Origin: CABQCM01 sp965145485
Lineage (GTDB): Bacteria; Bacillota; Clostridia; Oscillospirales; Acutalibacteraceae
NCBI GenBank assembly: GCA_965145485.1
Contig: CBCTCU010000052.1
Location: 1-15,490, forward strand
Length of the DNA: 15,490 bases
Reading direction: 5' to 3'
Position 1 is the first letter of the stretch; each line of letters opens with the position of its first letter. Made by a program: the position numbers and the translations under genes. Shown one piece after another: positions 1 through 7,294 of the stretch. The notes beneath the pieces are model-generated. The model had not been told where the DNA came from and did not search any database. It worked only from the letters and a program-made list of their open reading frames with translations.

Positions 1-6
1 TATTCC

Positions 7-24
7 TACACCCGGGGCTTTTTT
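7..24 (+). terminator. 3' half of a probable intrinsic terminator at the window edge
   Basis: The sequence TACACCCGGGGC followed directly by six T looks like the 3' arm and U-tract of a rho-independent terminator for a plus-strand gene left of the window. The matching 5' arm is not in the window, so the hairpin cannot be confirmed. A small perfect hairpin (TGTGC-TGTCT-GCACA) follows at once. Seen: arm-like GC stretch plus T-run. Inferred: terminator. Confidence 0.4.
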
Positions 25-55
25 GTGCTGTCTGCACAATCTGGGGCGGTTCAAT

Positions 56-154
56 ACGGCGGGGGGAGTTTTTTACCGGCCGTGCCAACCAGCGGCCGCC
101 CCACAGAAGAGGACGCCGTCTCCGGCCTGGGTGACAATACGCGGCAGCGGCCAT
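56..154. repeat. Intergenic GC-rich repeat, copy 1
   Basis: This copy matches 199-297 at an offset of 143 bp. The core, 85-154, is identical to 228-297 at about 61 of 70 positions by eye. The match weakens towards the left, where a CCCCC/GGGGG-rich tail persists with about one indel. No convincing reading frame runs through it, although the minus strand is open by chance in GC-rich sequence. It resembles a dispersed intergenic repeat, but only these two copies can be seen here. Confidence 0.75.
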
Positions 155-181
155 AGGGGCTCAACCACCAACGCGAAAGAA

Positions 182-212
182 CTCCCCCTCGCCCGACATG
201 CGGCAGGGGGAG
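182..212 (-). other. Strong hairpin next to repeat copy 2
   Basis: CTCCCCCT at 182-189 pairs perfectly with AGGGGGAG at 205-212, and the inner bases can add a few GCC/GGC pairs. Read on the minus strand, the stem is followed by TTCTTTC, a poor but possible U-tract. It could therefore be a weak terminator for minus-strand readthrough from the trp operon. It lies far (about 570 nt) beyond the trpA stop, so this role is only an inference. Confidence 0.45.
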
Positions 213-297
213 GATTCACCAGCCATTCCAACCGACGGCCGCCCCACAGAGGAGGACGCCGTCTCTGGCCTGGCTGACGACACGCGGCTGTGGCCAT
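199..297. repeat. Intergenic GC-rich repeat, copy 2
   Basis: This is the second copy of the unit at 56-154, in the same orientation. Unlike copy 1, its tail forms a complete hairpin (182-212). The two copies are separated by about 45 bp of unrelated sequence. The differences are scattered substitutions, so the duplication is not recent. Confidence 0.75.
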
Positions 298-367
298 TGT
301 CTTTAATCCCAATCGAAAGCCCGATTCTGCTCGCCCGGCGCGTCCAGAATCCGCCCGGTTGACGCAG

Positions 368-616
368 CTTTCCCACATGCCGGCAGCAAAGACAGAACCA
401 TCGCTCTCTTGCCTTTCGAGGCAGCCCAACTGGGAGCCTAGCCCTCTCGGTTACTCCCCCGTTTAAAATGGAACAAACACACTTTCCCACATCGAGAGGG
501 ATGTTTCGCTGGGAGCCCGGTGCAAGCGTGTCCCAGCACCTCATCGCCATGAAATGGGAATCCAAAATCGAGCGTCTCTTTCATCTGAGTGGAGGTAGCT
601 GTGCTGGGAGCCCGGT
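368..616. repeat. Short degenerate repeats in the gene-less region
   Basis: Three kinds of short repeat occur. A 14-nt identical sequence (GCTGGGAGCCCGGT) is at 508-521 and 603-616, and its core CTGGGAGCC is also at 430-438. CTTTCCCACAT is at 368-378 and 482-492. An inverted match to the first repeat, TCCCAGCA at 531-538, allows a hairpin with 508-514 or with 602-609. No start codon with a ribosome binding site or family-like protein was found here. The stretch is annotated as non-coding repeat sequence of unknown role. Confidence 0.5.
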
Positions 617-679
617 TGATGCGGTTACACACCCCTCATGTTGGGAACAAAAAAACTTAATAATCACTCTCTTCTATCT

Positions 680-706
680 GGGGGTATAGCTCCGTTGGGA
701 GAGCGC
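680..706 (+). pseudogene. tRNA-Ala-like 5' fragment, no 3' half
   Basis: The 27 nt from GGGGGTATAGCTC to GAGAGCGC match the acceptor 5' strand, positions 8-9 and the complete D-arm of a typical clostridial tRNA-Ala. The D-stem is GCTC (689-692) with GAGC (701-704). Downstream there is no normal 7-nt anticodon loop, no TTCGA-type T-loop, and no TACCCCC strand to close the acceptor stem. Instead a palindromic GCATG...CATGC (705-726) follows. I read it as a truncated or decayed tRNA gene. A chance or recruited tRNA-like RNA element is possible. Confidence 0.4.
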
Positions 707-782
707 ATGAGGCACACCGTGCATGCTACAATACGCCGGCGCAATCGTTTCAGCCATGAGGGGGTTTTGTACCGTCTCTCTT

Positions 783-1562
783 TTATTTCTGCTCTCGAAT
801 TGCGTCCTTCATGGTTTTGACATACTCGCCGACATAGGCAGCGGCTTCCCTGCCGTATGTTTCAAGCTGTTTTACAATGGCCGAGCCGACGATAACCCCG
901 TCGGCAACGGCGGCCATTCGCTGCGCCTGCTCAGGATTGGTAATGCCGAACCCGATGGCGCACGGCAGATCGGTATTCTGACGCACCACCGCCACAATCG
1001 AGGCGAGATCGGTCTTAATTTCACTTCTCATCCCAGTGACGCCCAGGCTGGAAACGATGTAAAGGAACCCTTCCGCCTCTCTGGCGATCATGGCAATGCG
1101 GTTTTCGGACGTTGGGGCGATGAGAGAGATCAACTCCACACCATACCGGCGGCAAACCGGCAAAAACTCATCCTTTTCTTCAAAGGGGACGTCCGGCAGG
1201 ATCAGCCCGTCGATGCCGATGTCGTGGCAGGCGCTGAGGAAGCGTTCCGCCCCATAGGAAAATACCACGTTGGCGTAGGTCATAAACACCATCGGCGTCT
1301 TGACATCCCGGCGAAGCTGTTTGACCATGGCAAATATTTTATCGGTAGTAACACCGCCCTGTAGCGCCCGAAGATTGGCCCCCTGGATCACCGGGCCCTC
1401 CGCCGTGGGATCGGAAAAGGGAATCCCCAGCTCAATGAGATCGGCGCCCTTTTCGGCGGCGGCGCGGACAACGGCGGCCGTGGTCTCAAGATCGGGGTCC
1501 CCGCAGGTGATAAAAGGGATAAAGGCCTTGCCGTTTTCAAATGCTTTGCGGATGTTACTCAT
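783..1562 (-). CDS. trpA: Tryptophan synthase alpha subunit
   Basis: The 259-residue protein has the usual length for TrpA. This subunit cleaves indole-3-glycerol phosphate to indole and glyceraldehyde 3-phosphate and passes indole to TrpB within the alpha2-beta2 complex in the cytoplasm. The TIM-barrel signatures are present: FITCGDPD near residue 17, the catalytic Glu44 in LIELGIPFSDP, and a GFGI phosphate-binding loop near residue 210. The residue equivalent to the second catalytic acid (Asp60 of the E. coli enzyme, normally in LADGP) is Glu55 in TAEGP. The ATG lies inside the 3' end of trpB (8-nt overlap), with GGGGAGG six bases upstream. It is the last gene of the operon, and no clear terminator follows it. 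Confidence 0.97.
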   Translation of the reverse strand: MSNIRKAFENGKAFIPFITCGDPDLETTAAVVRAAAEKGADLIELGIPFSDPTAEGPVIQGANLRALQGGVTTDKIFAMVKQLRRDVKTPMVFMTYANVVFSYGAERFLSACHDIGIDGLILPDVPFEEKDEFLPVCRRYGVELISLIAPTSENRIAMIAREAEGFLYIVSSLGVTGMRSEIKTDLASIVAVVRQNTDLPCAIGFGITNPEQAQRMAAVADGVIVGSAIVKQLETYGREAAAYVGEYVKTMKDAIREQK

Positions 1563-2745
1563 GGATATCCTCCCCTCTGTAACGGGCTATGGCGGCGCAG
1601 TCCTTGTCGCCCCTGCCGGATATGGTGATCGCAAGGATTTGATCGCGGCCCATCGTTGGCGCGATCTTCATCGCATGGGCCACGGCGTGGGCGGACTCGA
1701 TAGCAGGGATGATGCCCTCGGCCCTTGCCAGGTATTCAAAGGCGCGCACCGCCTCTTCGTCGGTGACAGCCACATATTCGGCCCGGCCGATATCGTGCAA
1801 ATGCGCATGCTCGGGGCCGATGCCCGGATAGTCCAGGCCGGCGGATATGGAATACACCGGGGCGATCTGGCCGTATTCATCCTGGCAGAAATAGGATTTC
1901 ATCCCGTGAAAAATGCCCGGCTTTCCGGTGGCGATGGTCGCGGCCGTTTCCAGAGTATCCACGCCCCGGCCGGCAGCCTCGCAGCCGATCAGCCTGACCT
2001 GCTCATCGCCAATAAAATGGTAAAAGCTCCCAATGGCATTGGAGCCGCCCCCTACGCAGGCGACGACCGCGTCGGGAAGCCTGCCCTCTTTTTCCAGAAG
2101 CTGCTGCTTGATCTCTCTGGAAATGACCGCCTGAAAATCCCGCACGATGGTGGGGAAGGGATGGGGCCCCATGACCGAACCGAGGCAGTAATGGGTATCG
2201 CTGATGCGGGAGGTCCACTCCCGCATGGCCTCGGACACGGCATCCTTGAGGGTGGCCGTTCCCGTCGATACCGGGACGACCTTGGCCCCCAGAAGGCGCA
2301 TGCGGTAAACATTGAGGGCCTGGCGGCGGGTATCCTCCTCCCCCATGAACACTACGCAATCCATCCCCATCAGGGTGGCCGCAGTGGCGGTGGCCACCCC
2401 GTGCTGGCCCGCGCCGGTTTCGGCAATCAACCGGGTTTTGCCCATTTTTTTTGCCAGCAGCGCCTGCCCCAATACATTGTTAATCTTGTGGGCGCCCGTG
2501 TGATTCAGGTCTTCCCGCTTGAGGTAGATTTTCGCGCCGCCCAGCTCTTTCGTCATCTTCTCTGCGAAATACAGCCGGGAGGGCCGGCCGGCGTATTCGT
2601 TGAAAAGCGCCGTCAGCTCCTCTTGAAATGCCGGGTCGTTTTTATAGTGATTGTACGCTTCTTCCAGCTCTATGACTGCGTTCATCAGGGTTTCGGGAAT
2701 GTACTGCCCCCCGTGAACGCCAAAGCGTCCATTTGGATTTGTCAT
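1555..2745 (-). CDS. trpB: Tryptophan synthase beta subunit
   Basis: The 396-residue PLP enzyme condenses indole with serine to give tryptophan and is the partner of TrpA. Length and sequence fit the standard TrpB1 type. The N-terminal GRFGVHGGQYIPE motif is intact. The PLP lysine is Lys87 in HTGAHKINN, the catalytic glutamate lies in the ETGAGQHG motif, and GGGSNAIGSF binds the cofactor phosphate. The start codon overlaps the trpF stop as ATGA, with AAGGAAG upstream in the trpF end, so translation is probably coupled. The order trpF-trpB-trpA is kept. Nothing is missing. Confidence 0.98.
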   Translation of the reverse strand: MTNPNGRFGVHGGQYIPETLMNAVIELEEAYNHYKNDPAFQEELTALFNEYAGRPSRLYFAEKMTKELGGAKIYLKREDLNHTGAHKINNVLGQALLAKKMGKTRLIAETGAGQHGVATATAATLMGMDCVVFMGEEDTRRQALNVYRMRLLGAKVVPVSTGTATLKDAVSEAMREWTSRISDTHYCLGSVMGPHPFPTIVRDFQAVISREIKQQLLEKEGRLPDAVVACVGGGSNAIGSFYHFIGDEQVRLIGCEAAGRGVDTLETAATIATGKPGIFHGMKSYFCQDEYGQIAPVYSISAGLDYPGIGPEHAHLHDIGRAEYVAVTDEEAVRAFEYLARAEGIIPAIESAHAVAHAMKIAPTMGRDQILAITISGRGDKDCAAIARYRGEDIHE

Positions 2746-3350
2746 TGCATGTCTTCCTTTCTTACCGCGTCCACAAAAGCCGCCATTTTATCCCGATCCT
2801 TCTGTCCGGCGGTTTCGATGCCGGAGCTGACGTCCACCCCATAGGGCCGGAGCAGCCTGATCGCCTCCCCCACATTCTGGGGATCAAGCCCCCCTGCGAG
2901 AAAATAGGGGCGCTGTATATTCCGGATTTGCTTCCAGTCGAACCGTTTTCCCGTGCCGCTGCCGGAATCGAGCAGCAGAAGGTCGGCGGTGCTGCCTTGC
3001 GCAGCCTCCACATCCCGCTCGCTGTCGATGCAAAAGGCTTGGATAATGGGTTTATCCGTCCTCTCACGCAGCCGGCGGACGACGTCCTCCGGCTCGTTTC
3101 CGTGCAGCTGTATCACATCAATGATGCCACGCCTGGCAAGGGAGACGATGGTCTCCAGGTCTTGCCGCACAAAAACCCCCACCGCCCGGATTTGGGGTGA
3201 GAGCAGCCGCTTGAGCGCTTGCGCCTGTTCGCAGGAAACCACCCTGCGGCTGTTTGGAGCAAAAACAAAGCCAACGTAATCCGGCTGTAAGGCATTGGCG
3301 GCTTCCACATCACAGGGTCGGGACAACCCGCAAAGTTTGATCCTGGTCAT
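2742..3350 (-). CDS. trpF: Phosphoribosylanthranilate isomerase
   Basis: The 202-residue TIM-barrel enzyme carries out the Amadori rearrangement of phosphoribosylanthranilate to CdRP. The general base is Cys7 in IKLCGLSR, and the general acid is Asp128 in LLLDSGSGTG. The C-terminal phosphate loop carries GGLDPQNV and VDVSSGIE. The frame stays open upstream inside trpC. I chose the ATG at 3350 because the conserved N-terminus starts there, GGGGAG precedes it, and it forms an ATGA overlap with the trpC stop. TrpF is a free-standing protein here, not fused to TrpC as it is in enterobacteria. Confidence 0.97.
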   Translation of the reverse strand: MTRIKLCGLSRPCDVEAANALQPDYVGFVFAPNSRRVVSCEQAQALKRLLSPQIRAVGVFVRQDLETIVSLARRGIIDVIQLHGNEPEDVVRRLRERTDKPIIQAFCIDSERDVEAAQGSTADLLLLDSGSGTGKRFDWKQIRNIQRPYFLAGGLDPQNVGEAIRLLRPYGVDVSSGIETAGQKDRDKMAAFVDAVRKEDMQ

Positions 3351-4129
3351 CCTACTCCCCTCAGTTCTTCCAGCTTGGTCCTCTTGTCGGGCGCTCTCAT
3401 CAGGGCCTCCCCAACCAGCACCGCATCTGCCCCCATCTGCCGCAGGCCGGCCATATCCGCGGCGCTGGACACGCCGCTTTCGGAAACAAACAGCACATCC
3501 CGGGGCACCATCTCCCGCAACCGGCGGCTGTTGGCCGTATCGACCGAAAAATCCTTTAAATTGCGGTTGTTGACGCCAACCATACGCGCGCCTGCTTTCA
3601 CCGCTGCGGCCACTTCCCCGTCGGTGTGCGCTTCCACCAGCGCCGAAAGCCCGAGTGCATCGCATATGCCGATGTATTCACGAATCTGCGCGTCGTCGAG
3701 GATCGAGCAGATCAGCAGTACGGCGCAGGCGCCAAGCAGCTTTGCCTCGTAGATCATATATTCGTCCACCGTAAAGTCTTTGCGCAGGCAGGGAACCGAA
3801 ACGGCGCGGGCGATCTCTTTGAGTTGCCCGCCGCTGCCGAGAAACCATTTTGGCTCGGTGAGCACAGAAATGCAGTCGGCTCCCGCCCGCTCGTATTCCC
3901 GGGCGATCTGCACATAGGGATAGTCGGCGGCGATGAGCCCCTTGGAGGGGGAGGCCTTTTTGCATTCACAGATAAAGGAAAGCCCCGGTTTTTTCAAGGC
4001 GCGCTCAAAGGAAAAATCCCCTTTGGGCAAAGAGAGCGCTTGTCGTTTGACCTCCTCCAAAGGCGTTTTTATTCTGGCCTGCGCCACGCGCTCGCGGGCA
4101 AAGGCGGCGAGCTGGTCTAAAATCGTCAT
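3347..4129 (-). CDS. trpC: Indole-3-glycerol-phosphate synthase
   Basis: The 260-residue protein closes the indole ring, converting CdRP to indole-3-glycerol phosphate with release of CO2 and water. Family motifs run in order: ICECKKASPSKG at about 53-64, LRKDFT in the middle, ALVEAHTD, GVNNRNL, SESGV and VLVGEALM. These include the catalytic Lys and Glu positions. The length is typical of a monofunctional enzyme. The ATG overlaps the trpD stop as ATGA, with GGAGG seven bases upstream in the end of trpD. The 3' end overlaps trpF by 4 nt. Confidence 0.97.
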   Translation of the reverse strand: MTILDQLAAFARERVAQARIKTPLEEVKRQALSLPKGDFSFERALKKPGLSFICECKKASPSKGLIAADYPYVQIAREYERAGADCISVLTEPKWFLGSGGQLKEIARAVSVPCLRKDFTVDEYMIYEAKLLGACAVLLICSILDDAQIREYIGICDALGLSALVEAHTDGEVAAAVKAGARMVGVNNRNLKDFSVDTANSRRLREMVPRDVLFVSESGVSSAADMAGLRQMGADAVLVGEALMRAPDKRTKLEELRGVG

Positions 4130-5160
4130 GCCTCCACCTCCGGACGGTTGCTGATTTCCACCAGCTTTTGCAGCACTTCCAACGCTTTGCCCGAATCAAT
4201 CAGCCGGCCGGCCAGTTCGACCCCCTGCCCCATCGTTTCGGCCTTTCCGCCAAGATAGAGCGACGCCCCCGCATTCAACAGCACGGCGTCCCGCCTCGGG
4301 CCCTTTTCCCCCTTTAATACAGCCAGGGTGATCTGGGCGTTTTCCTCAGGCGTACCGCCGCGCAGCGCCTCCCTGGAACAGCGCTCCATACCGAAATCCT
4401 CCGGGGAGATCACATAGGATTTAAACCAGCCGTCCTTAATCTCACACACGGAGGTAGGCGCGCTCAAGGATATCTCGTCGAGCGGATCCTGGCCGTAGAC
4501 CACCATGCCGCGCTTGACCCCCAGGCTGATGAGCACACGGGAGAGTGGCTCCAGCAGGTAGCCGTCGTACACCCCCAGCAGCTGCATGGACGGCGTGCCA
4601 GGATTGGTCAGGGGGCCAAGGATATTGAACACCGTGCGAAAGCCCAGCTCTTTGCGGATGGCGCCCACATATTTCATGGAGGTGTGGTATTTCTGGGCAA
4701 AGAAGAAGCAGATGCCGGCCTCTTGGAGCAGCTCCCGGCACCGTGCGGGGCTCTGGTAGATATTCACTCCCAACGCCTCCAGGCAGTCCGCCGTCCCGCA
4801 CTGGGAGGAGGCGGCACGGTTGCCATGCTTGGCCACCTTCATTCCCCCGGCCGCCGCCACAAGCCCGGAGGTAGTGGAGATATTAAAGCTATGGGCGTTG
4901 TCCCCGCCCGTGCCCACAATCTCAAACAGTTCCATGCCGGTCTCGACCTTCACGGCGTGGGCCCGCATGGCGGCGGCGCATCCCGCAATCTCGTCGGTGG
5001 TTTCCGCCCGGGCGCTTTTGGTGGATAGCGCGGCCAAAAAAGCTGCGTTCTGGGTGGGAGTGGTTTCCCCGCTCATGATTTCATTCATCACAGCGTAGGC
5101 CTCTTCAAAGGTGAGGTCTTTTTTATTCACGATTTTGACAATGGCCTCTTTAATCACCAC
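4126..5160 (-). CDS. trpD: Anthranilate phosphoribosyltransferase
   Basis: The 344-residue enzyme transfers phosphoribose from PRPP to anthranilate. The PRPP/Mg loop GTGGD is at residues 83-87, followed by FNISTTSG, KHGNRAASS at 111-119 and NILGPLTNP. All are diagnostic of the family. The first codon is GTG, directly after the trpG stop, with AAAGGAG upstream. A second GTG follows immediately and is equally possible. An ATG that overlaps the trpG stop is out of frame and hits a stop within a few codons, so it is not the start. TrpD is separate from TrpG here, in contrast to the enterobacterial fusion. Confidence 0.97.
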   Translation of the reverse strand: MVIKEAIVKIVNKKDLTFEEAYAVMNEIMSGETTPTQNAAFLAALSTKSARAETTDEIAGCAAAMRAHAVKVETGMELFEIVGTGGDNAHSFNISTTSGLVAAAGGMKVAKHGNRAASSQCGTADCLEALGVNIYQSPARCRELLQEAGICFFFAQKYHTSMKYVGAIRKELGFRTVFNILGPLTNPGTPSMQLLGVYDGYLLEPLSRVLISLGVKRGMVVYGQDPLDEISLSAPTSVCEIKDGWFKSYVISPEDFGMERCSREALRGGTPEENAQITLAVLKGEKGPRRDAVLLNAGASLYLGGKAETMGQGVELAGRLIDSGKALEVLQKLVEISNRPEVEA

Positions 5161-5730
5161 TCATATCTCCTTTACAAAGTTTTGCAGCATAGTCTTGCCG
5201 TCGGGCGTCATGATCGATTCGGGGTGAAACTGCACGCCGAAAATCGGATACTCTTTGTGCTGCACTGCCATAATCTCTCCGTCGTCTGTTGCAGCGGTCA
5301 CACGCAGGCAGGGGGGAAGGGTGGCCGGGTCGGCGGCCAGGGAATGATAGCGGGCGACCGGCGCACGCGGAGGGCAGTGGGCAAACAGGGGGCATTCCAC
5401 GTCGAACGCCACCTCGGACTGCTTTCCATGCATGAGCGCCCTGGCGTAGGTGATGGACCCTCCAAAGGCGGCGCAAATGGCCTGATGGCCGAGGCAGACG
5501 CCGAGGATGGGAATCTGCCTTCCCAGCGCTGCGGCAACCTCCACGATGATCCCTGCATCCTCCGGCCGGCCCGGACCGGGGGATAGGATAATACGGCTTG
5601 GATTCCACTGCCGGATCTGATCTACCGTCGTCTCGTCGTTGCGCACGACCTTCAAGGCCGGGTCGACCTCCCCGACGAGCTGATAGAGGTTGTAGGAAAA
5701 GCTGTCGTAATTGTCAATGAGAAGGATCAT
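5161..5730 (-). CDS. trpG: Anthranilate synthase component II (glutamine amidotransferase)
   Basis: The 189-residue class I glutamine amidotransferase supplies ammonia to TrpE. The catalytic triad is visible: nucleophile Cys79 in GVCLGHQ, and His169 and Glu171 in VQFHPES. The oxyanion loop is SPGPGRPEDAG near residue 50. The frame is open further upstream, inside trpE. The start at 5730 gives the conserved MILLIDNYDSF N-terminus, has AGGAGGT six bases upstream, and forms an ATGA overlap with the trpE stop. Related enzymes can also serve aminodeoxychorismate synthase (PabA). The position between trpE and trpD argues for TrpG, but a dual role cannot be excluded. Confidence 0.96.
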   Translation of the reverse strand: MILLIDNYDSFSYNLYQLVGEVDPALKVVRNDETTVDQIRQWNPSRIILSPGPGRPEDAGIIVEVAAALGRQIPILGVCLGHQAICAAFGGSITYARALMHGKQSEVAFDVECPLFAHCPPRAPVARYHSLAADPATLPPCLRVTAATDDGEIMAVQHKEYPIFGVQFHPESIMTPDGKTMLQNFVKEI

Positions 5731-7193
5731 ACGTCCACCTCCTGCGCAAGCTCCAGCGCGTTGAGGACCGCCCTCGCCTTGTTGAAGCATTCTTCGTATT
5801 CCTTCTGCGCAACCGAGTCGGCAACAATCCCGGCGCCGCTGCGCACAAATACCCTGCCGTTTTTCTTGTAGGCGATGCGGATGGCGATACAGGTGTCCAT
5901 GTTACCGGTAAAATCAATGTATCCGATGGCCCCGCCGTAGATGCCGCGTTTGTTGTTTTCCAATTCGCCGATAAGCTGACAGGCCCGAATTTTTGGGGCG
6001 CCGGAAAGCGTCCCCGCTGGAAGAACCGCCTCGATGGCGTCGAGAGCATCGCAATCTTCCCGGATCTCGCCCCGCACCGTAGAGCCGATGTGCATGACAT
6101 GGGAAAAACGTTCGACCGAGCGCAGCTTCTCCACCTGTACGGTGCCGAATTTGCTGATTTTCCCCAGGTCGTTGCGCCCCAGATCGACCAGCATGTTGTG
6201 CTCGGCAAGCTCCTTTTCATCCGACATCAGCTCTGCTTCCAATGCCCTGTCTTGCGCATCGGTTTTCCCCCTCGGCCGGGTACCCGCAAGGGGGAAGGTA
6301 TGCAGCAGGCCGTTTTCCAGCTTGACCAGCGTTTCGGGCGACGCGCCGGCAACCTCCACATCGGTGCCTGCGAAGTAAAACATATAGGGCGACGGGTTGA
6401 GGGTGCGGAGTATGCGATAGGTGTTGAGCAGGCTGCCTGAAAAGGGCGCTGAAAGGCGGTTGGAGAGCACAATCTGAAAAATATCCCCCTCCCGGATGTG
6501 GCGCTTGGCCCTTTCTACCATGCTGCAAAACTGATCCTGGTCGAACAGCGCGGTCACCGGGCCGGTCAGTCGGCCGCCGGGCTCTTCTCTCTTTTTCCCG
6601 GCGCGCAACAGCTCGCCAAGCTGCCTAAGCTCCAAGACCGCTTTGTTGTAGCCGACTTCCACGTCACTAAGGGGCATATTGACCATAAGGACGATCTTTT
6701 GCCGGAAGTGATCAAAGGCGATGACTTTATCAAAAAGCATCAGATCAACATCCTGGAAGGCCTCGGTATCCATGGCGTCGCATCGGATTTCCGGCTCGCT
6801 GTATGCGAGATAATCATAGGAAAAGTAACCGACCAGCCCGCCCGTAAAAGGCGGAAGGTATGCAAAGCGGGGGCTTTTGTAATCCGAAAGAATCTGCCGC
6901 AGATAGCCGGAAGGATCGTCGGTCTTGAATCTTAGGTTCCCCGCCTTCATTTCCCCGTCCAAACAGGTAATTTCCAGCTTGGGATCAAAGCCGAGGAAGG
7001 TATAGCGCCCCCATTTCTCATCCGCCCACGCCGATTCCAGCATATAGCAATGGGTGGAGACATTTTTCAAAATTTTCATCGTCTCGATTGGGGTGGTGAA
7101 GTCGGATAACATCTCACAACTGACCGGCAGCACACTGTATTCGCCGGTGGCCGCGATGCTTTTGACCTCACTCAGGCTGGGTGAGATTTTCAT
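5727..7193 (-). CDS. trpE: Anthranilate synthase component I
   Basis: The 488-residue chorismate-utilising enzyme makes anthranilate with ammonia from TrpG and is the committed step of the pathway. The N-terminal part carries the LES motif (YMLESAW) associated with tryptophan feedback inhibition. The C-terminal catalytic part has IREGDIFQIVLSNR, PLAGTRPRG, DLGRNDLGK and GTLSGAPK, in family order. The frame is open upstream to 7379, but that extension runs through the T-box terminators and is not coding. The ATG at 7193 has AAGGAGG eight bases upstream and gives a family-like N-terminus. Expression is probably set by tRNA-Trp charging through the leader and by feedback inhibition. Confidence 0.97.
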   Translation of the reverse strand: MKISPSLSEVKSIAATGEYSVLPVSCEMLSDFTTPIETMKILKNVSTHCYMLESAWADEKWGRYTFLGFDPKLEITCLDGEMKAGNLRFKTDDPSGYLRQILSDYKSPRFAYLPPFTGGLVGYFSYDYLAYSEPEIRCDAMDTEAFQDVDLMLFDKVIAFDHFRQKIVLMVNMPLSDVEVGYNKAVLELRQLGELLRAGKKREEPGGRLTGPVTALFDQDQFCSMVERAKRHIREGDIFQIVLSNRLSAPFSGSLLNTYRILRTLNPSPYMFYFAGTDVEVAGASPETLVKLENGLLHTFPLAGTRPRGKTDAQDRALEAELMSDEKELAEHNMLVDLGRNDLGKISKFGTVQVEKLRSVERFSHVMHIGSTVRGEIREDCDALDAIEAVLPAGTLSGAPKIRACQLIGELENNKRGIYGGAIGYIDFTGNMDTCIAIRIAYKKNGRVFVRSGAGIVADSVAQKEYEECFNKARAVLNALELAQEVDV

Positions 7194-7209
7194 GGCCGCT
7201 ACCTCCTTG

Positions 7210-7249
7210 TAAAATAAAAAACTCCTCTGACCGATGCTGTCAAAGGAGT
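7210..7249 (-). terminator. Second (trpE-proximal) intrinsic terminator in the trp leader
   Basis: Minus-strand stem ACTCCTTTGAC / GTCAGAGGAGT (11 pairs, one G-U; plus-strand 7239-7249 with 7221-7231), 7-nt loop, then TTTTTTATTTTAC. It lies between the T-box terminator and the trpE ribosome binding site. It shares GACAGCA and the whole 13-nt T-rich tail with the first terminator, so the two look like duplicates. The CTCCTT of its 5' arm is also complementary to AAGGAG of the trpE ribosome binding site. Confidence 0.8.
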
Positions 7250-7250
7250 A

Positions 7251-7294
7251 AAATAAAAAACGCCCCTGACAGATAGCCATTGCTGTCAAGGACG
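7251..7294 (-). terminator. T-box regulated terminator of the trp operon
   Basis: Minus-strand stem CGTCCTTGACAG / CTGTCAGGGGCG (12 pairs including two G-U; 7283-7294 with 7261-7272), 10-nt loop, then TTTTTT. The 5' arm contains CGTCCTT, the same bases that pair with AAGG and GCG of the T-box sequence to form the antiterminator. The two folds are therefore mutually exclusive, as expected for T-box control. Confidence 0.88.

Noticed and set aside
73..565. Minus-strand open frames of 118 and 134 codons
   Set aside because: They run through the duplicated intergenic repeat, have low-complexity Arg/Gly-rich translations, and lack a ribosome binding site.
629..660. T-run on the minus strand as the trp operon terminator
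   Set aside because: TTTTTTT is present on the minus strand (647-655), but no stable hairpin precedes it.
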